A stretch of 10,295 nucleotides of DNA. Origin: Candidatus Bathyarchaeota archaeon (GTDB lineage Archaea > Thermoproteota > Bathyarchaeia > RBG-16-48-13 > GCA-020355125). The stretch spans positions 1 to 10,295 of the forward strand of contig JAOZHK010000016.1 of the NCBI GenBank assembly GCA_026014905.1, given 5' to 3'. A program made the translations under genes and the position numbers. Below, in pieces: positions 1 to 5,294 of the stretch (position 1 is its first letter; the number at the start of each line of letters is the position of its first letter). A model generated the notes under the pieces. That model had not been told where the DNA came from and did no database searches. It saw only the letters and a list, made by a program, of their open reading frames with translations.

Positions 1-3
1 AGT

Positions 4-285
4 TTACCAAATGAATGGGAAGAGTCGATATCGTACTTGCACAGCATATTCGGAATACCCACGGAGTTCCTCCATGAGCGTTCGATCTTCTAAGAACGTA
101 CGGAGTCCCATTAACCCGACATATATTCCAACGGGACTAAAAGCGAATACCGAGCCAAAGATCAGTGGAATCGATGACGCCCACAGGATCGCTCCTAAAT
201 ACCCCGGATGTCGCACCCACTGGTATGGTCCTTTCGTTATCACGGTATGGGCTCGCTCTTGTACGCGCGCGCGTATAACCAGCAT
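4..285 (-). CDS. ICMT/PEMT-family methyltransferase, N-terminally truncated
   Basis: This 93-aa protein matches the C-terminal catalytic part of the isoprenylcysteine carboxyl methyltransferase (ICMT/PEMT-like) family of membrane methyltransferases. Family signatures are GPYQWVRHPGYLG at about residues 19-31, a hydrophobic segment at about 33-60, and the C-terminal LEDRTLMEELRGYSEYAVQVRYRLFPFIW-type tail (residues 65-93, with the E-L-x-G-Y-xx-Y-xx-x-V-R-Y-R-L pattern that helps bind SAM and substrate). Family members are usually about 180-220 aa with two or three N-terminal membrane helices; these are absent here. The only start is ATG at 285, and an in-frame TAG lies 11 codons upstream of it. 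The reading frame passes through the (CG)5 tract as IRARVQ, which aligns with the family's usual VRIQ segment. Upstream DNA belongs to the opposite-strand regulator, so the 5' half is missing. Real substrate unknown. The family call is firm; whether the gene is functional is doubtful. Confidence 0.82.
   Translation of the reverse strand: MLVIRARVQERAHTVITKGPYQWVRHPGYLGAILWASSIPLIFGSVFAFSPVGIYVGLMGLRTFLEDRTLMEELRGYSEYAVQVRYRLFPFIW
264..273. repeat. (CG)5 palindromic tract at head-to-head gene junction
   Basis: Five CG units sit within the perfect 14-bp palindrome TACGCGCGCGCGTA (262-275). The tract marks the exact point where the methyltransferase (minus strand) and the HTH regulator (plus strand) both lose their upstream parts. 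Alternating CG of this kind can adopt Z-DNA and can self-anneal. It is one of seven (CG)4 or longer tracts in the window. Confidence 0.9.
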
Positions 286-601
286 CTCCTGTGCGATACT
301 CGGATCGAGCCTGATCTATCTCATCGTAGAAGACAAAATCCAACAACCACACCTCCCTCCTTCCATCCAGGACAACTGGAACAACATAGTAGAGAATTTA
401 ACTAACACTGACGAAAAAGCCATTGTCACCCTCATCATCGCTGAAGGCGGAACAATGTTTCAAAGCCAACTGGTTGAAAAAAGCGGATTTTCAAAAACCA
501 AAGTCAGTCTAGTACTCGATAGACTTGAAGCCCGAAACGTATTAGAGCGACGACGACATGGGATGAGCAATGTGATTGTGTTAAAATCAGCGACTAAATG
601 A
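275..601 (+). CDS. Membrane-anchored winged-helix (MarR-like/DUF7343-type) regulator, 5' truncated
   Basis: The open frame encodes a probable membrane segment (ISCAILGSSLIYLIV, about residues 4-18 of this piece), a polar linker, and a winged-helix DNA-binding domain: TDEKAIVTLIIAEGG, then MFQSQLVEKSGFSKTKVSLV as helix-turn-helix and recognition helix, then LDRLEARNVLERRRHGMSNVIVLK as the wing. This order (membrane helix, then a C-terminal MarR-like domain) is common in archaeal regulators whose N-terminus is extracytoplasmic. No ATG, GTG or TTG lies in frame between the (CG)5 tract and the HTH; the first is ATG 453, inside the domain. The frame stays open to the left, but there it is antisense to the methyltransferase. 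I therefore read it as a gene whose N-terminal region and start are missing, cut at the tract. A near-cognate start such as CTG 311 cannot be excluded. Stop TGA is at 599-601. Confidence 0.7.
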   Translation: MTSISCAILGSSLIYLIVEDKIQQPHLPPSIQDNWNNIVENLTNTDEKAIVTLIIAEGGTMFQSQLVEKSGFSKTKVSLVLDRLEARNVLERRRHGMSNVIVLKSATK

Positions 602-603
602 CA

Positions 604-630
604 CAGCGCGCGCTGAGGGAGAATCCCCTC
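604..630 (+). terminator. Two adjacent palindromes after the regulator gene
   Basis: Just after the regulator stop lies CAGCGCGCGCTG (604-615), a perfect 12-bp palindrome, followed by GAGGG-AGAATC-CCCTC (615-630), a short hairpin. They could help end transcription or processing, but no long T-run follows directly. The first is also a variant of the CG tracts found elsewhere in the window. Confidence 0.35.
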
Positions 631-666
631 TAGTGTTGATAATATTTTAACGTATGCGCTTGCGTC

Positions 667-694
667 CGTTCTAAATTGTAGAACGCCTGTTCTA
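667..694. promoter_or_regulatory. Operator-like GTTCTA/TAGAAC repeats upstream of secreted-protein gene
   Basis: CGTTCTA (667-673) and TAGAACG (679-685) form an inverted repeat with a 5-bp spacer, and a further GTTCTA lies at 689-694. The array ends about 51 bp before the ATG at 746, a suitable place for control of that gene. The same GTTCTA/TAGAAC half-sites recur upstream of the gene at 2523, which suggests one regulator for both. The HTH regulator encoded just upstream is the obvious candidate, but that is inference. Confidence 0.5.
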
Positions 695-745
695 AAACGT
701 AGCATTATTAGTACAATAATTGTAACAAATATGCAGTGAAACAGT

Positions 746-2029
746 ATGAACAATCGAATAGTTTCAGTGTTAATGGCTATAATAGCTATATCAGCGTTAA
801 TCGGCGGGCATCAATTCCTCGCTGCAGCATCTACAGGCGCAAACAGACTCGCCGTTATTGAAGACAGTAATGGCCATCGTATCGCAGTTGAGCCGGTTAG
901 TGATGACGTGTGGGATGCCCTGGTCGCGTTGTATCAGAGCGGAGGCGAAATGTGGATTGGCGGATGTGTAGAGGCATTTCTCACGTTTCGCCCTGACCCC
1001 AATTATCCCTGGGGATTCCGCTTCAACCCCTCTACGATTACAGTTGCAGAGGTTACCGCAGAAGGATTACAAACCACTATCGAAAGCATCAGTGACAATC
1101 TGGACTACTGGCTCGATATTGGCCAAGCCTATGTGTTCGCCAGAGTGACCGATTATGTCACGGGCGACGAAATACACATCTGTGCCCAACTCGCTTCGGA
1201 CATCATAACAATGGGACACGATGTGACCATATCTGCCATGGTAACGGATGATGCAGGAAACGCGCTGACAGGAGCAACTGTAACGGCAACCATTGGGGAT
1301 TTAGAAATTCTGTTTGTTCTCGTAGAACGCGGAGACGGTAAGTATCAAGGAACGATCAACACGTCCATTGTTCATGAAGGAATCTACGAGATAGCTGTAA
1401 ACACCCAAAAAGAAGGATACAGACCCGATCAAGTATCCCTGACGCTGACCGTAACGTCGACTACTTTAGGCGCTATCGAGGGCATTATCTCCGATCATGA
1501 CGGCACCCCCCTGGCTGGAATGATGGTGGGTATCGTCAGTGGGACAACGTTCTTCCCAGAGATTGCTGCAGAAACCAATGAGGAAGGCTACTATCAGATT
1601 GGCAGTGTGACTCCCGGTACGTTCAAGGTCGCGGTCCACGACGTACAGGGAGACCGAATTACTTGTGAGTGCGTTACAGTCCGAAGTGGAGAAACCTCGA
1701 TGCTGAACTTCGTTATTCAATCCGCGTCATCAGAGGTATCGACCTTCAAGGCGGTTGTTAACGAAATGTGGGATGTCAACGTGGTTGTAGCTGTCGATTT
1801 ATGCAATGGTGTGACGAGAGAAGACGCTGAGCAGATAGCAGAGGCGACTTTCATCGAGGTTATGAGAAGTTGGGGCGATGTTCTTTATCGACTCGATACT
1901 CTCACATGTAATGATACACGAATAATTGCACACTATACGTGGGGTCTCGATGAAAATGACATGGGACACGTATTTGACTTGACAGCGGATCTTACAACAT
2001 TTCTGATAACGGTTACCCATTGCAGATGA
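746..2029 (+). CDS. Secreted multidomain protein with BP74-like, Ig-like and carboxypeptidase-regulatory-like domains
   Basis: The 427-aa protein starts with a signal peptide (basic NNR, hydrophobic stretch at about 5-20, then small residues around 26-31), so it is exported. Residues 34-150 resemble the BP74/AprA-type domain: GGEMWIGGCVEAFLTF, then PDPNYPWGFRFNPSTITVAE with the family's aromatic/NP pattern, then TIESISDNLDYWLD. Residues 155-236 read as an Ig-like beta-sandwich (DVTISAMVTDDAGNALTGATVTATI, ending in SLTLTVT). Residues 242-325 fit a carboxypeptidase regulatory-like fold (GAIEGIISDHDGTPLAGMMV, EGYYQIGSVTPGTFKVAV). The last 95 or so residues, containing C353, C388 and C426, form a domain I do not recognise. 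No C-terminal membrane anchor is visible. ATG 746 has no clear Shine-Dalgarno site, so the mRNA may be leaderless or short-leadered. It is probably a cell-surface or extracellular binding protein; ligand unknown. Domain names are recognised by eye and unverified. Confidence 0.75.
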   Translation: MNNRIVSVLMAIIAISALIGGHQFLAAASTGANRLAVIEDSNGHRIAVEPVSDDVWDALVALYQSGGEMWIGGCVEAFLTFRPDPNYPWGFRFNPSTITVAEVTAEGLQTTIESISDNLDYWLDIGQAYVFARVTDYVTGDEIHICAQLASDIITMGHDVTISAMVTDDAGNALTGATVTATIGDLEILFVLVERGDGKYQGTINTSIVHEGIYEIAVNTQKEGYRPDQVSLTLTVTSTTLGAIEGIISDHDGTPLAGMMVGIVSGTTFFPEIAAETNEEGYYQIGSVTPGTFKVAVHDVQGDRITCECVTVRSGETSMLNFVIQSASSEVSTFKAVVNEMWDVNVVVAVDLCNGVTREDAEQIAEATFIEVMRSWGDVLYRLDTLTCNDTRIIAHYTWGLDENDMGHVFDLTADLTTFLITVTHCR

Positions 2030-2200
2030 ATAGTGCTTGTTAGTGCACGCGTACACGCGTGCGCGTCTTCGAAAAAGAAACAATGAAAAAACTCAACACC
2101 TAGCAAATTAGCAATTATTTATTCCCATGTTCGCGCGCGTTGAAAGATTCAAAAACGAGAAATGAGCTAAATAGCTACAATTTGTACGAGCTAGCTAGCT
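2030..2200. other. Intergenic region with GC palindrome, (CG)4 tract and AGCT repeat
   Basis: No gene is visible here. It holds GCACGCGT-AC-ACGCGTGC (2045-2062), an inverted repeat 16 nt after the stop of the secreted-protein gene. A (CG)4 tract lies at 2132-2139. AGCTAGCTAGCT lies at 2189-2200, directly against the ATG of the integrase remnant. The 2045-2062 hairpin may mark the transcript end, but no T-run follows. The AGCT repeat places TAG in two forward frames and, read with the next base, in all three reverse frames. Confidence 0.6.
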
Positions 2201-2332
2201 ATGCCCGATCCCCGTGCCCGCTACATCACCATGTTATTGTATTTAACGGGCTCTCGAGCCAGCGAGATCTGCACCCACGTCAGCAAGTATGACGAAGTGC
2301 ATCAGCGCTCTAAGCCCTACGGTCAATACTAG
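2201..2332 (+). pseudogene. Tyrosine recombinase (integrase) remnant
   Basis: A 43-codon open frame holds ARYITMLLYLTGSRASEIC (residues 6-24). This closely resembles the box of phage-integrase/Xer recombinases containing the first catalytic arginine (typical form: R-x-LLYxTGxRxSEL). After about residue 24 the similarity is lost and the frame ends at TAG 2330-2332. A whole enzyme has about 280-400 aa, with further R, H/K and Y catalytic boxes; none is seen nearby. A TAG lies three codons before the ATG, inside the AGCT repeat. The piece is enclosed by AGCT and CG tracts on the left and a (CG)5 tract on the right. I read it as a decayed or cut fragment left by a mobile element. The call rests on one short motif. 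Confidence 0.5.
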
Positions 2333-2346
2333 CAAGAACGCATCGT

Positions 2347-2356
2347 CGCGCGCGCG
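2347..2356. repeat. (CG)5 tract after integrase remnant
   Basis: Five CG units lie 14 nt downstream of the integrase-remnant stop. With the (CG)4 at 2132-2139 they bracket the remnant. The remaining bases up to the next gene (2357-2522) are AT-rich promoter DNA. Confidence 0.85.
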
Positions 2357-2444
2357 TTTATTTAGTATTAGATAATAGAAAGTCAACATTTTCATCGCAC
2401 ACGAATTATAAATTCATGCTTTCGATATATGAACAACCCTGAAA

Positions 2445-2490
2445 TCTAGAACTTAATACCTCTTTAGTTCTAGAAACACGCACATATAGT
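2445..2490 (+). promoter_or_regulatory. Inverted-repeat operator TCTAGAAC...GTTCTAGA and TATA-like box
   Basis: TCTAGAAC (2445-2452) and GTTCTAGA (2467-2474) form an inverted repeat with a 14-nt loop; the arms extend to 12 bp with one mismatch. CACATATAG (about 2481-2489) follows as a TATA-like box, placed about 35-40 nt before ATG 2523. The half-site matches the GTTCTA/TAGAAC elements at 667-694. Binding just upstream of the TATA box could activate or block pre-initiation complex assembly. Confidence 0.5.
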
Positions 2491-2522
2491 TGATTCACTA
2501 TCTCATATTCAGTGATCCAAAC

Positions 2523-2861
2523 ATGGAAAACGATGAACTCCTTCAATTGAAGACCGTGTATGATGAACTCTGGCACGATGCGAAAACCATGGTCAAAGAC
2601 ATGACCCGAAGCATCAAAGCTGTATTCTTTGTTGGAATTATGATGTTCGTCATTGCAGTCCTCCAATCGTTATCGGCCCACCAAACGTATATGAAAATCG
2701 TGACGGGTTCTGTGAGGACTTTAGACTACTTCTATCTGACCGTGAACGTACTGAGCGCCGCCGTATTGATCGTGGCAGGGATCTGGAGTCTTCATGAGTA
2801 CTACAAACTCACAAATCGGTATCGACGAGTCATCCAAATGGAAAAGACGATTGAGGATTAG
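2523..2861 (+). CDS. Small two-transmembrane protein
   Basis: The 112-aa product starts at ATG 2523 (MENDELLQLKTVYDELWHDA). A TTG at 2490 would add 11 residues but overlaps the TATA-like box, so ATG is preferred. The N-terminal 30 or so residues are charged and probably helical. Two hydrophobic helices follow: AVFFVGIMMFVIAVLQSL at about 33-50, and YFYLTVNVLSAAVLIVAGIWSL at about 70-91. The tail is basic (KLTNRYRRVIQME). I do not recognise a family. The stop lies 4 nt before the start of the winged-helix gene, so the two are almost certainly co-transcribed. A pair of small membrane protein and one-domain DNA-binding protein suggests membrane-linked signalling or sequestration of the regulator; that is inference. 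Confidence 0.75.
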   Translation: MENDELLQLKTVYDELWHDAKTMVKDMTRSIKAVFFVGIMMFVIAVLQSLSAHQTYMKIVTGSVRTLDYFYLTVNVLSAAVLIVAGIWSLHEYYKLTNRYRRVIQMEKTIED

Positions 2862-2865
2862 CTTC

Positions 2866-3177
2866 ATGCATCCAAGAGTATACCCTTCAAAAGCCGCGGA
2901 AAGGCTGAAGGAATACTTGGACATCTTTGATGCGACATATGCGAAACGTGGTAAAACACTCCGGTATGACATATACCGACGAGCAGGCACACAGTGGCAA
3001 ACCGACCGTGTGATCCAATACCTCGAGGAAAATGGCCTCATCACCGGGAGCAAAACCGAAGGCTACCACAAGACCAAGAAAGGCGAGACCTGGCATGACA
3101 TCCTGAAAACACATAGTGATCTGGTCGGAGTGTTAACCCGAGAACTGAGTGGCGATCGAAGGAAGCGTGCTAGCTAG
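2866..3177 (+). CDS. Single-domain archaeal winged-helix protein (ArnR1/HTH_45-like)
   Basis: From ATG 2866 the product is 103 aa: a first helix SKAAERLKEYLDIFDATYAKRG, then TLRYDIYRRAGTQWQTDRVIQYL as the helix-turn-helix (about residues 31-53), then EENGLITGSKTEGYHKTKKGETWHDIL as the wing, with the LxExGLI...GYxxTxKG pattern of archaeal ArnR1-like/HTH_45 regulators. The frame opens earlier (ATG 2794), but that would overlap the upstream gene by 68 nt and add residues with no family match. GAGG at 2853-2856 lies about 9 nt before ATG 2866. The C-terminus is basic (GDRRKRAS). The stop TAG (3175-3177) interlocks with the stop of the convergent FilR1-type gene. The co-transcribed 2-TM protein is its likely partner. 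Confidence 0.75.
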   Translation: MHPRVYPSKAAERLKEYLDIFDATYAKRGKTLRYDIYRRAGTQWQTDRVIQYLEENGLITGSKTEGYHKTKKGETWHDILKTHSDLVGVLTRELSGDRRKRAS

Positions 3178-3180
3178 CTA
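3170..3180. repeat. CTAGCTAGCTA motif holding stops of two convergent genes
   Basis: The repeat carries TAG at 3171 and 3175 on the plus strand and, read on the minus strand, TAG at 3172, 3176 and 3180, which covers all three minus frames. Both flanking genes end inside it: plus-strand stop 3175-3177 and minus-strand stop 3176-3174. It therefore acts as a compact shared stop for convergent genes. Confidence 0.8.
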
Positions 3181-4148
3181 TTTAATAGTCGATGATAGAC
3201 ATGTTCTCCAAGAATGGTTAATTGTCCTCCTTTGATTAAGGATTTCTCTTCAAGCACTGAAATCATCTCGTTGTGAATCACTGTTTCCCTTTGTGCAATC
3301 TGTTTGAAAACAGGGATGATCGCAGGCTGTTGTTTCAACCACCAAAATAACTCGTCTGCTAACTTCAATCGAGGATATGCGCATTCCCAATAATAATTAA
3401 AAATATCACGACACCAAGCACGAGTCTGCTCATCAGTTGATGAAAACCCAAAGTAATCAAACCGCCCATCAATCAAAGGAAACGCGACCACAGCAACTTC
3501 TTTCTCTGACATACAGAGATGGACGTTCAGTTGATTTAACATGCGTTCTTCAACAATGCCTGTAGTACGCGCGTGATGAATCTTCTTCGTGTATTCTTCT
3601 CGGTTTGGGACGCTTTCGCGAATGCGTTCGGGAACCACCCAACTTGTTAATTCAATATCGCGTTCTTTAACACCTCGCTCCCATGCGGCGACGTGTAACG
3701 GCATGTTACTGGGCAGGTATTGGTCGGTGATGATCCACAGGTAGTCCTCAGCGTTTCGGATGACGGTTTCAATGTTGGTGAAGACTACCATGATGTCGTC
3801 AATATAAGTACTCGCTATCAATTCACCAATGCGATGGATAAACGGAGCGGGTACCGCGTCCAGCGTGTGATCGTTGAAATAGTGTGCATGACGAGAGGCG
3901 AAGTCCATTCCGCGTATCTGATGCAGAATTAAAGTTCCATATAATGTCAGGTGATACGTACCATCCACATCTTTGCGAGTGACGCCTGTTGTATTTAATC
4001 GGGATAGGTGTCGACTGGCCTCTTGGGAGGAAAGACTCAATGCACGAGAGAGTTGGGTGACATTCATTTGGTTCTGTTGGAGGAGGTGCAGAATGCGTAG
4101 TCGGTCTTCGTTGGAGACCTCAAAGAGAAGGTGACAGAGCGACTCCAT
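3174..4148 (-). CDS. FilR1-type (DUF1724) winged-helix transcriptional regulator
   Basis: The 324-aa protein has an N-terminal ArsR-like winged helix: FEVSNEDRLRILHLLQQN, then MNVTQLSRALSLSSQEASRHLSRL as HTH, then GVTRKDVDGTYHLTLYGTLIL as wing (residues 9-78). A central domain follows (about 95-260) with HRIGELIAST, TNIETVIRNAEDYLWIITDQYL and FDYFGFSSTDEQTRAWCRDIFNYYWECA, the typical shape of the FilR1 middle domain first named in methanogens. About 60 further residues (ADELFWWLKQQPAI to the end) look like a second small winged-helix segment, which makes it longer than many family members. ATG 4148 is the first start after the promoter, with no clear ribosome binding site. It is divergent from the ABC operon, so it may control that operon and itself. 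Its ligand is unknown. Confidence 0.85.
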   Translation of the reverse strand: MESLCHLLFEVSNEDRLRILHLLQQNQMNVTQLSRALSLSSQEASRHLSRLNTTGVTRKDVDGTYHLTLYGTLILHQIRGMDFASRHAHYFNDHTLDAVPAPFIHRIGELIASTYIDDIMVVFTNIETVIRNAEDYLWIITDQYLPSNMPLHVAAWERGVKERDIELTSWVVPERIRESVPNREEYTKKIHHARTTGIVEERMLNQLNVHLCMSEKEVAVVAFPLIDGRFDYFGFSSTDEQTRAWCRDIFNYYWECAYPRLKLADELFWWLKQQPAIIPVFKQIAQRETVIHNEMISVLEEKSLIKGGQLTILGEHVYHRLLNS

Positions 4149-4166
4149 TCAAGACACGCATAATCC

Positions 4167-4228
4167 ATCCTACCTTCCCCTAATTAATCCTACCTTCATC
4201 ATACCCGTCTTGCGGACCCTATATATCC
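4167..4228. promoter_or_regulatory. Divergent promoter region with 20-bp-spaced direct repeats and TATA-like box
   Basis: ATCCTACCTTC occurs at 4167-4177 and again at 4187-4197. The repeats are exactly 20 bp apart, so two protein subunits would bind on the same face of the helix. CTATATATCC (4219-4228) is TATA-like on both strands and lies between the divergent FilR1-type gene (ATG 4148) and the ABC operon (ATG 4276). For the minus-strand gene the repeats fall where transcription should begin, about 25 bp past the box. This fits negative autoregulation by the FilR1-type protein. The binding protein is not proven. Confidence 0.55.
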
Positions 4229-4275
4229 ACAAAAATCCATTACGATACCTACTCATCGCTGTGAGTGGATAACTG

Positions 4276-4509
4276 ATGGAACATACGTTTTCAATCGAAC
4301 TATCATCAAAGACCCACGTACGACACCTTACGGTTTCTGATACATCACCCGACCGCGTCTTCTTCGAAGGATCACTAGGACAGCTGAAAGCCCTTACGTT
4401 GATCGAAGGTCGTACCCTGGAAATACAGGGCATACATGGAGTGTTGCGCGTGGATCTTTGCGAAGCAGATATTCGTAATATGTTGTCGAAGCCGCCGGAG
4501 GCAAAGTGA
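4276..4509 (+). CDS. Small predicted beta-rich protein heading the ABC operon
   Basis: The product has 77 aa and no membrane segment. It alternates short beta-like strands (HTFSIEL, HVRHLTV, RVFFEG, LKALTLIEG, TLEIQGIHGVLRVDL) and ends with a short helix (CEADIRNMLSKPPEAK). I do not recognise a family. ATG 4276 follows the shared promoter by about 50 bp. Its TGA (4507-4509) overlaps the ATPase ATG (4509) in TGATG, which implies translational coupling. It could be a soluble regulatory or substrate-binding accessory of the transporter, but the sequence alone does not show this. Confidence 0.7.
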   Translation: MEHTFSIELSSKTHVRHLTVSDTSPDRVFFEGSLGQLKALTLIEGRTLEIQGIHGVLRVDLCEADIRNMLSKPPEAK

Positions 4510-5294
4510 TGCGAATCATTATCCAGACCAAGAACTTATCGAAATATTATGGTTCGAGGAACATGGTGAAAGCGGTTGATGCGTTGGACTTGGCAGTGTA
4601 TGAAGGCGAAACTTTTGGGTTACTAGGACCCAATGGCGCTGGAAAAACAACGACCGTACGCCTACTGAACGGTATCATTAAACCTACTGGCGGTACAGCA
4701 ACAGTGAACACGTACGATATTGTGAACGAGGAAGCTAACGTTAAGCGAATCACAGGATTGCTGACTGAATCGCCCGGATTATATGAGAAGCTTAGCGCGT
4801 ATGAGTTCCTTGAATTTATGGGCGCGCTGTACGACATACCGGACCATGTACTCATGGAACGCATCGATGAGTTACTAAAGTTATTTAGTTTGTACGATCG
4901 TCGCGATTATTTATTAGAAGGATATAGTCGGGGGATGAAGCAGAAAGTGTTGCTCGCAGCAGCCCTGATTCATGACCCTGCCATCCTCTTTTTAGATGAA
5001 CCGACATCCATGTTGGATCCCCGTGCTGCCTTGATGGTCAAGGATTTGATCAAACAATTAGCGAATCGCGCGGGGAAAACGATCTTCATTTGCAGTCATA
5101 TTTTGTCTCTGATCGAAGAATTATGTGATCGCATCGCCATCATCAATCACGGACAACTAATTGCCGTCGGAACAATCGACGAAATCCTGTCACAGACTGA
5201 TAGCCACTCATTAGAAGACGCGTTTATTGCACTCACCGGAGGAATGGAAGAACAGGAACTGCTGGCGTGGAGGAATCATGCTGTCTCAAGCTAA
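4509..5294 (+). CDS. ABC transporter ATP-binding protein (ABC-2/CcmA type)
   Basis: This 261-aa ATPase couples ATP hydrolysis to transport by the adjacent permease at the cytoplasmic face. Walker A is GPNGAGKTT (residues 40-48), the signature YSRGMKQK (139-146), Walker B ILFLDEP (159-165) and the H-loop SH (196-197). At the Q-loop position it has E87 within LTESPGLYEKL, as is common in CcmA/DrrA-type exporter ATPases. The C-terminal tail (EQELLAWRNHAVSS) is short. ATG 4509 is preferred over GTG 4506 because GGAGG at 4497-4501 is 7 nt upstream of it. The 3' end overlaps the permease start by 17 nt, so the two are coupled. Class is firm; the cargo is unknown. Confidence 0.95.
   Translation: MRIIIQTKNLSKYYGSRNMVKAVDALDLAVYEGETFGLLGPNGAGKTTTVRLLNGIIKPTGGTATVNTYDIVNEEANVKRITGLLTESPGLYEKLSAYEFLEFMGALYDIPDHVLMERIDELLKLFSLYDRRDYLLEGYSRGMKQKVLLAAALIHDPAILFLDEPTSMLDPRAALMVKDLIKQLANRAGKTIFICSHILSLIEELCDRIAIINHGQLIAVGTIDEILSQTDSHSLEDAFIALTGGMEEQELLAWRNHAVSS

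Noticed and set aside
11..263. The long plus-strand frame running from near the window start into the HTH regulator
   Set aside because: This part is antisense to the well-conserved methyltransferase and has no protein features; only the part right of the CG tract matches a regulator.
2030..2500. tRNA or other structured RNA in the large intergenic region
   Set aside because: I found no cloverleaf arms, T-loop GTTCGA-like sequence or CCA context; only short palindromes are present.
4547..4864. Minus-strand open frame opposite the ABC ATPase
   Set aside because: It overlaps the ATPase, including Walker A, and shows only shadow composition.
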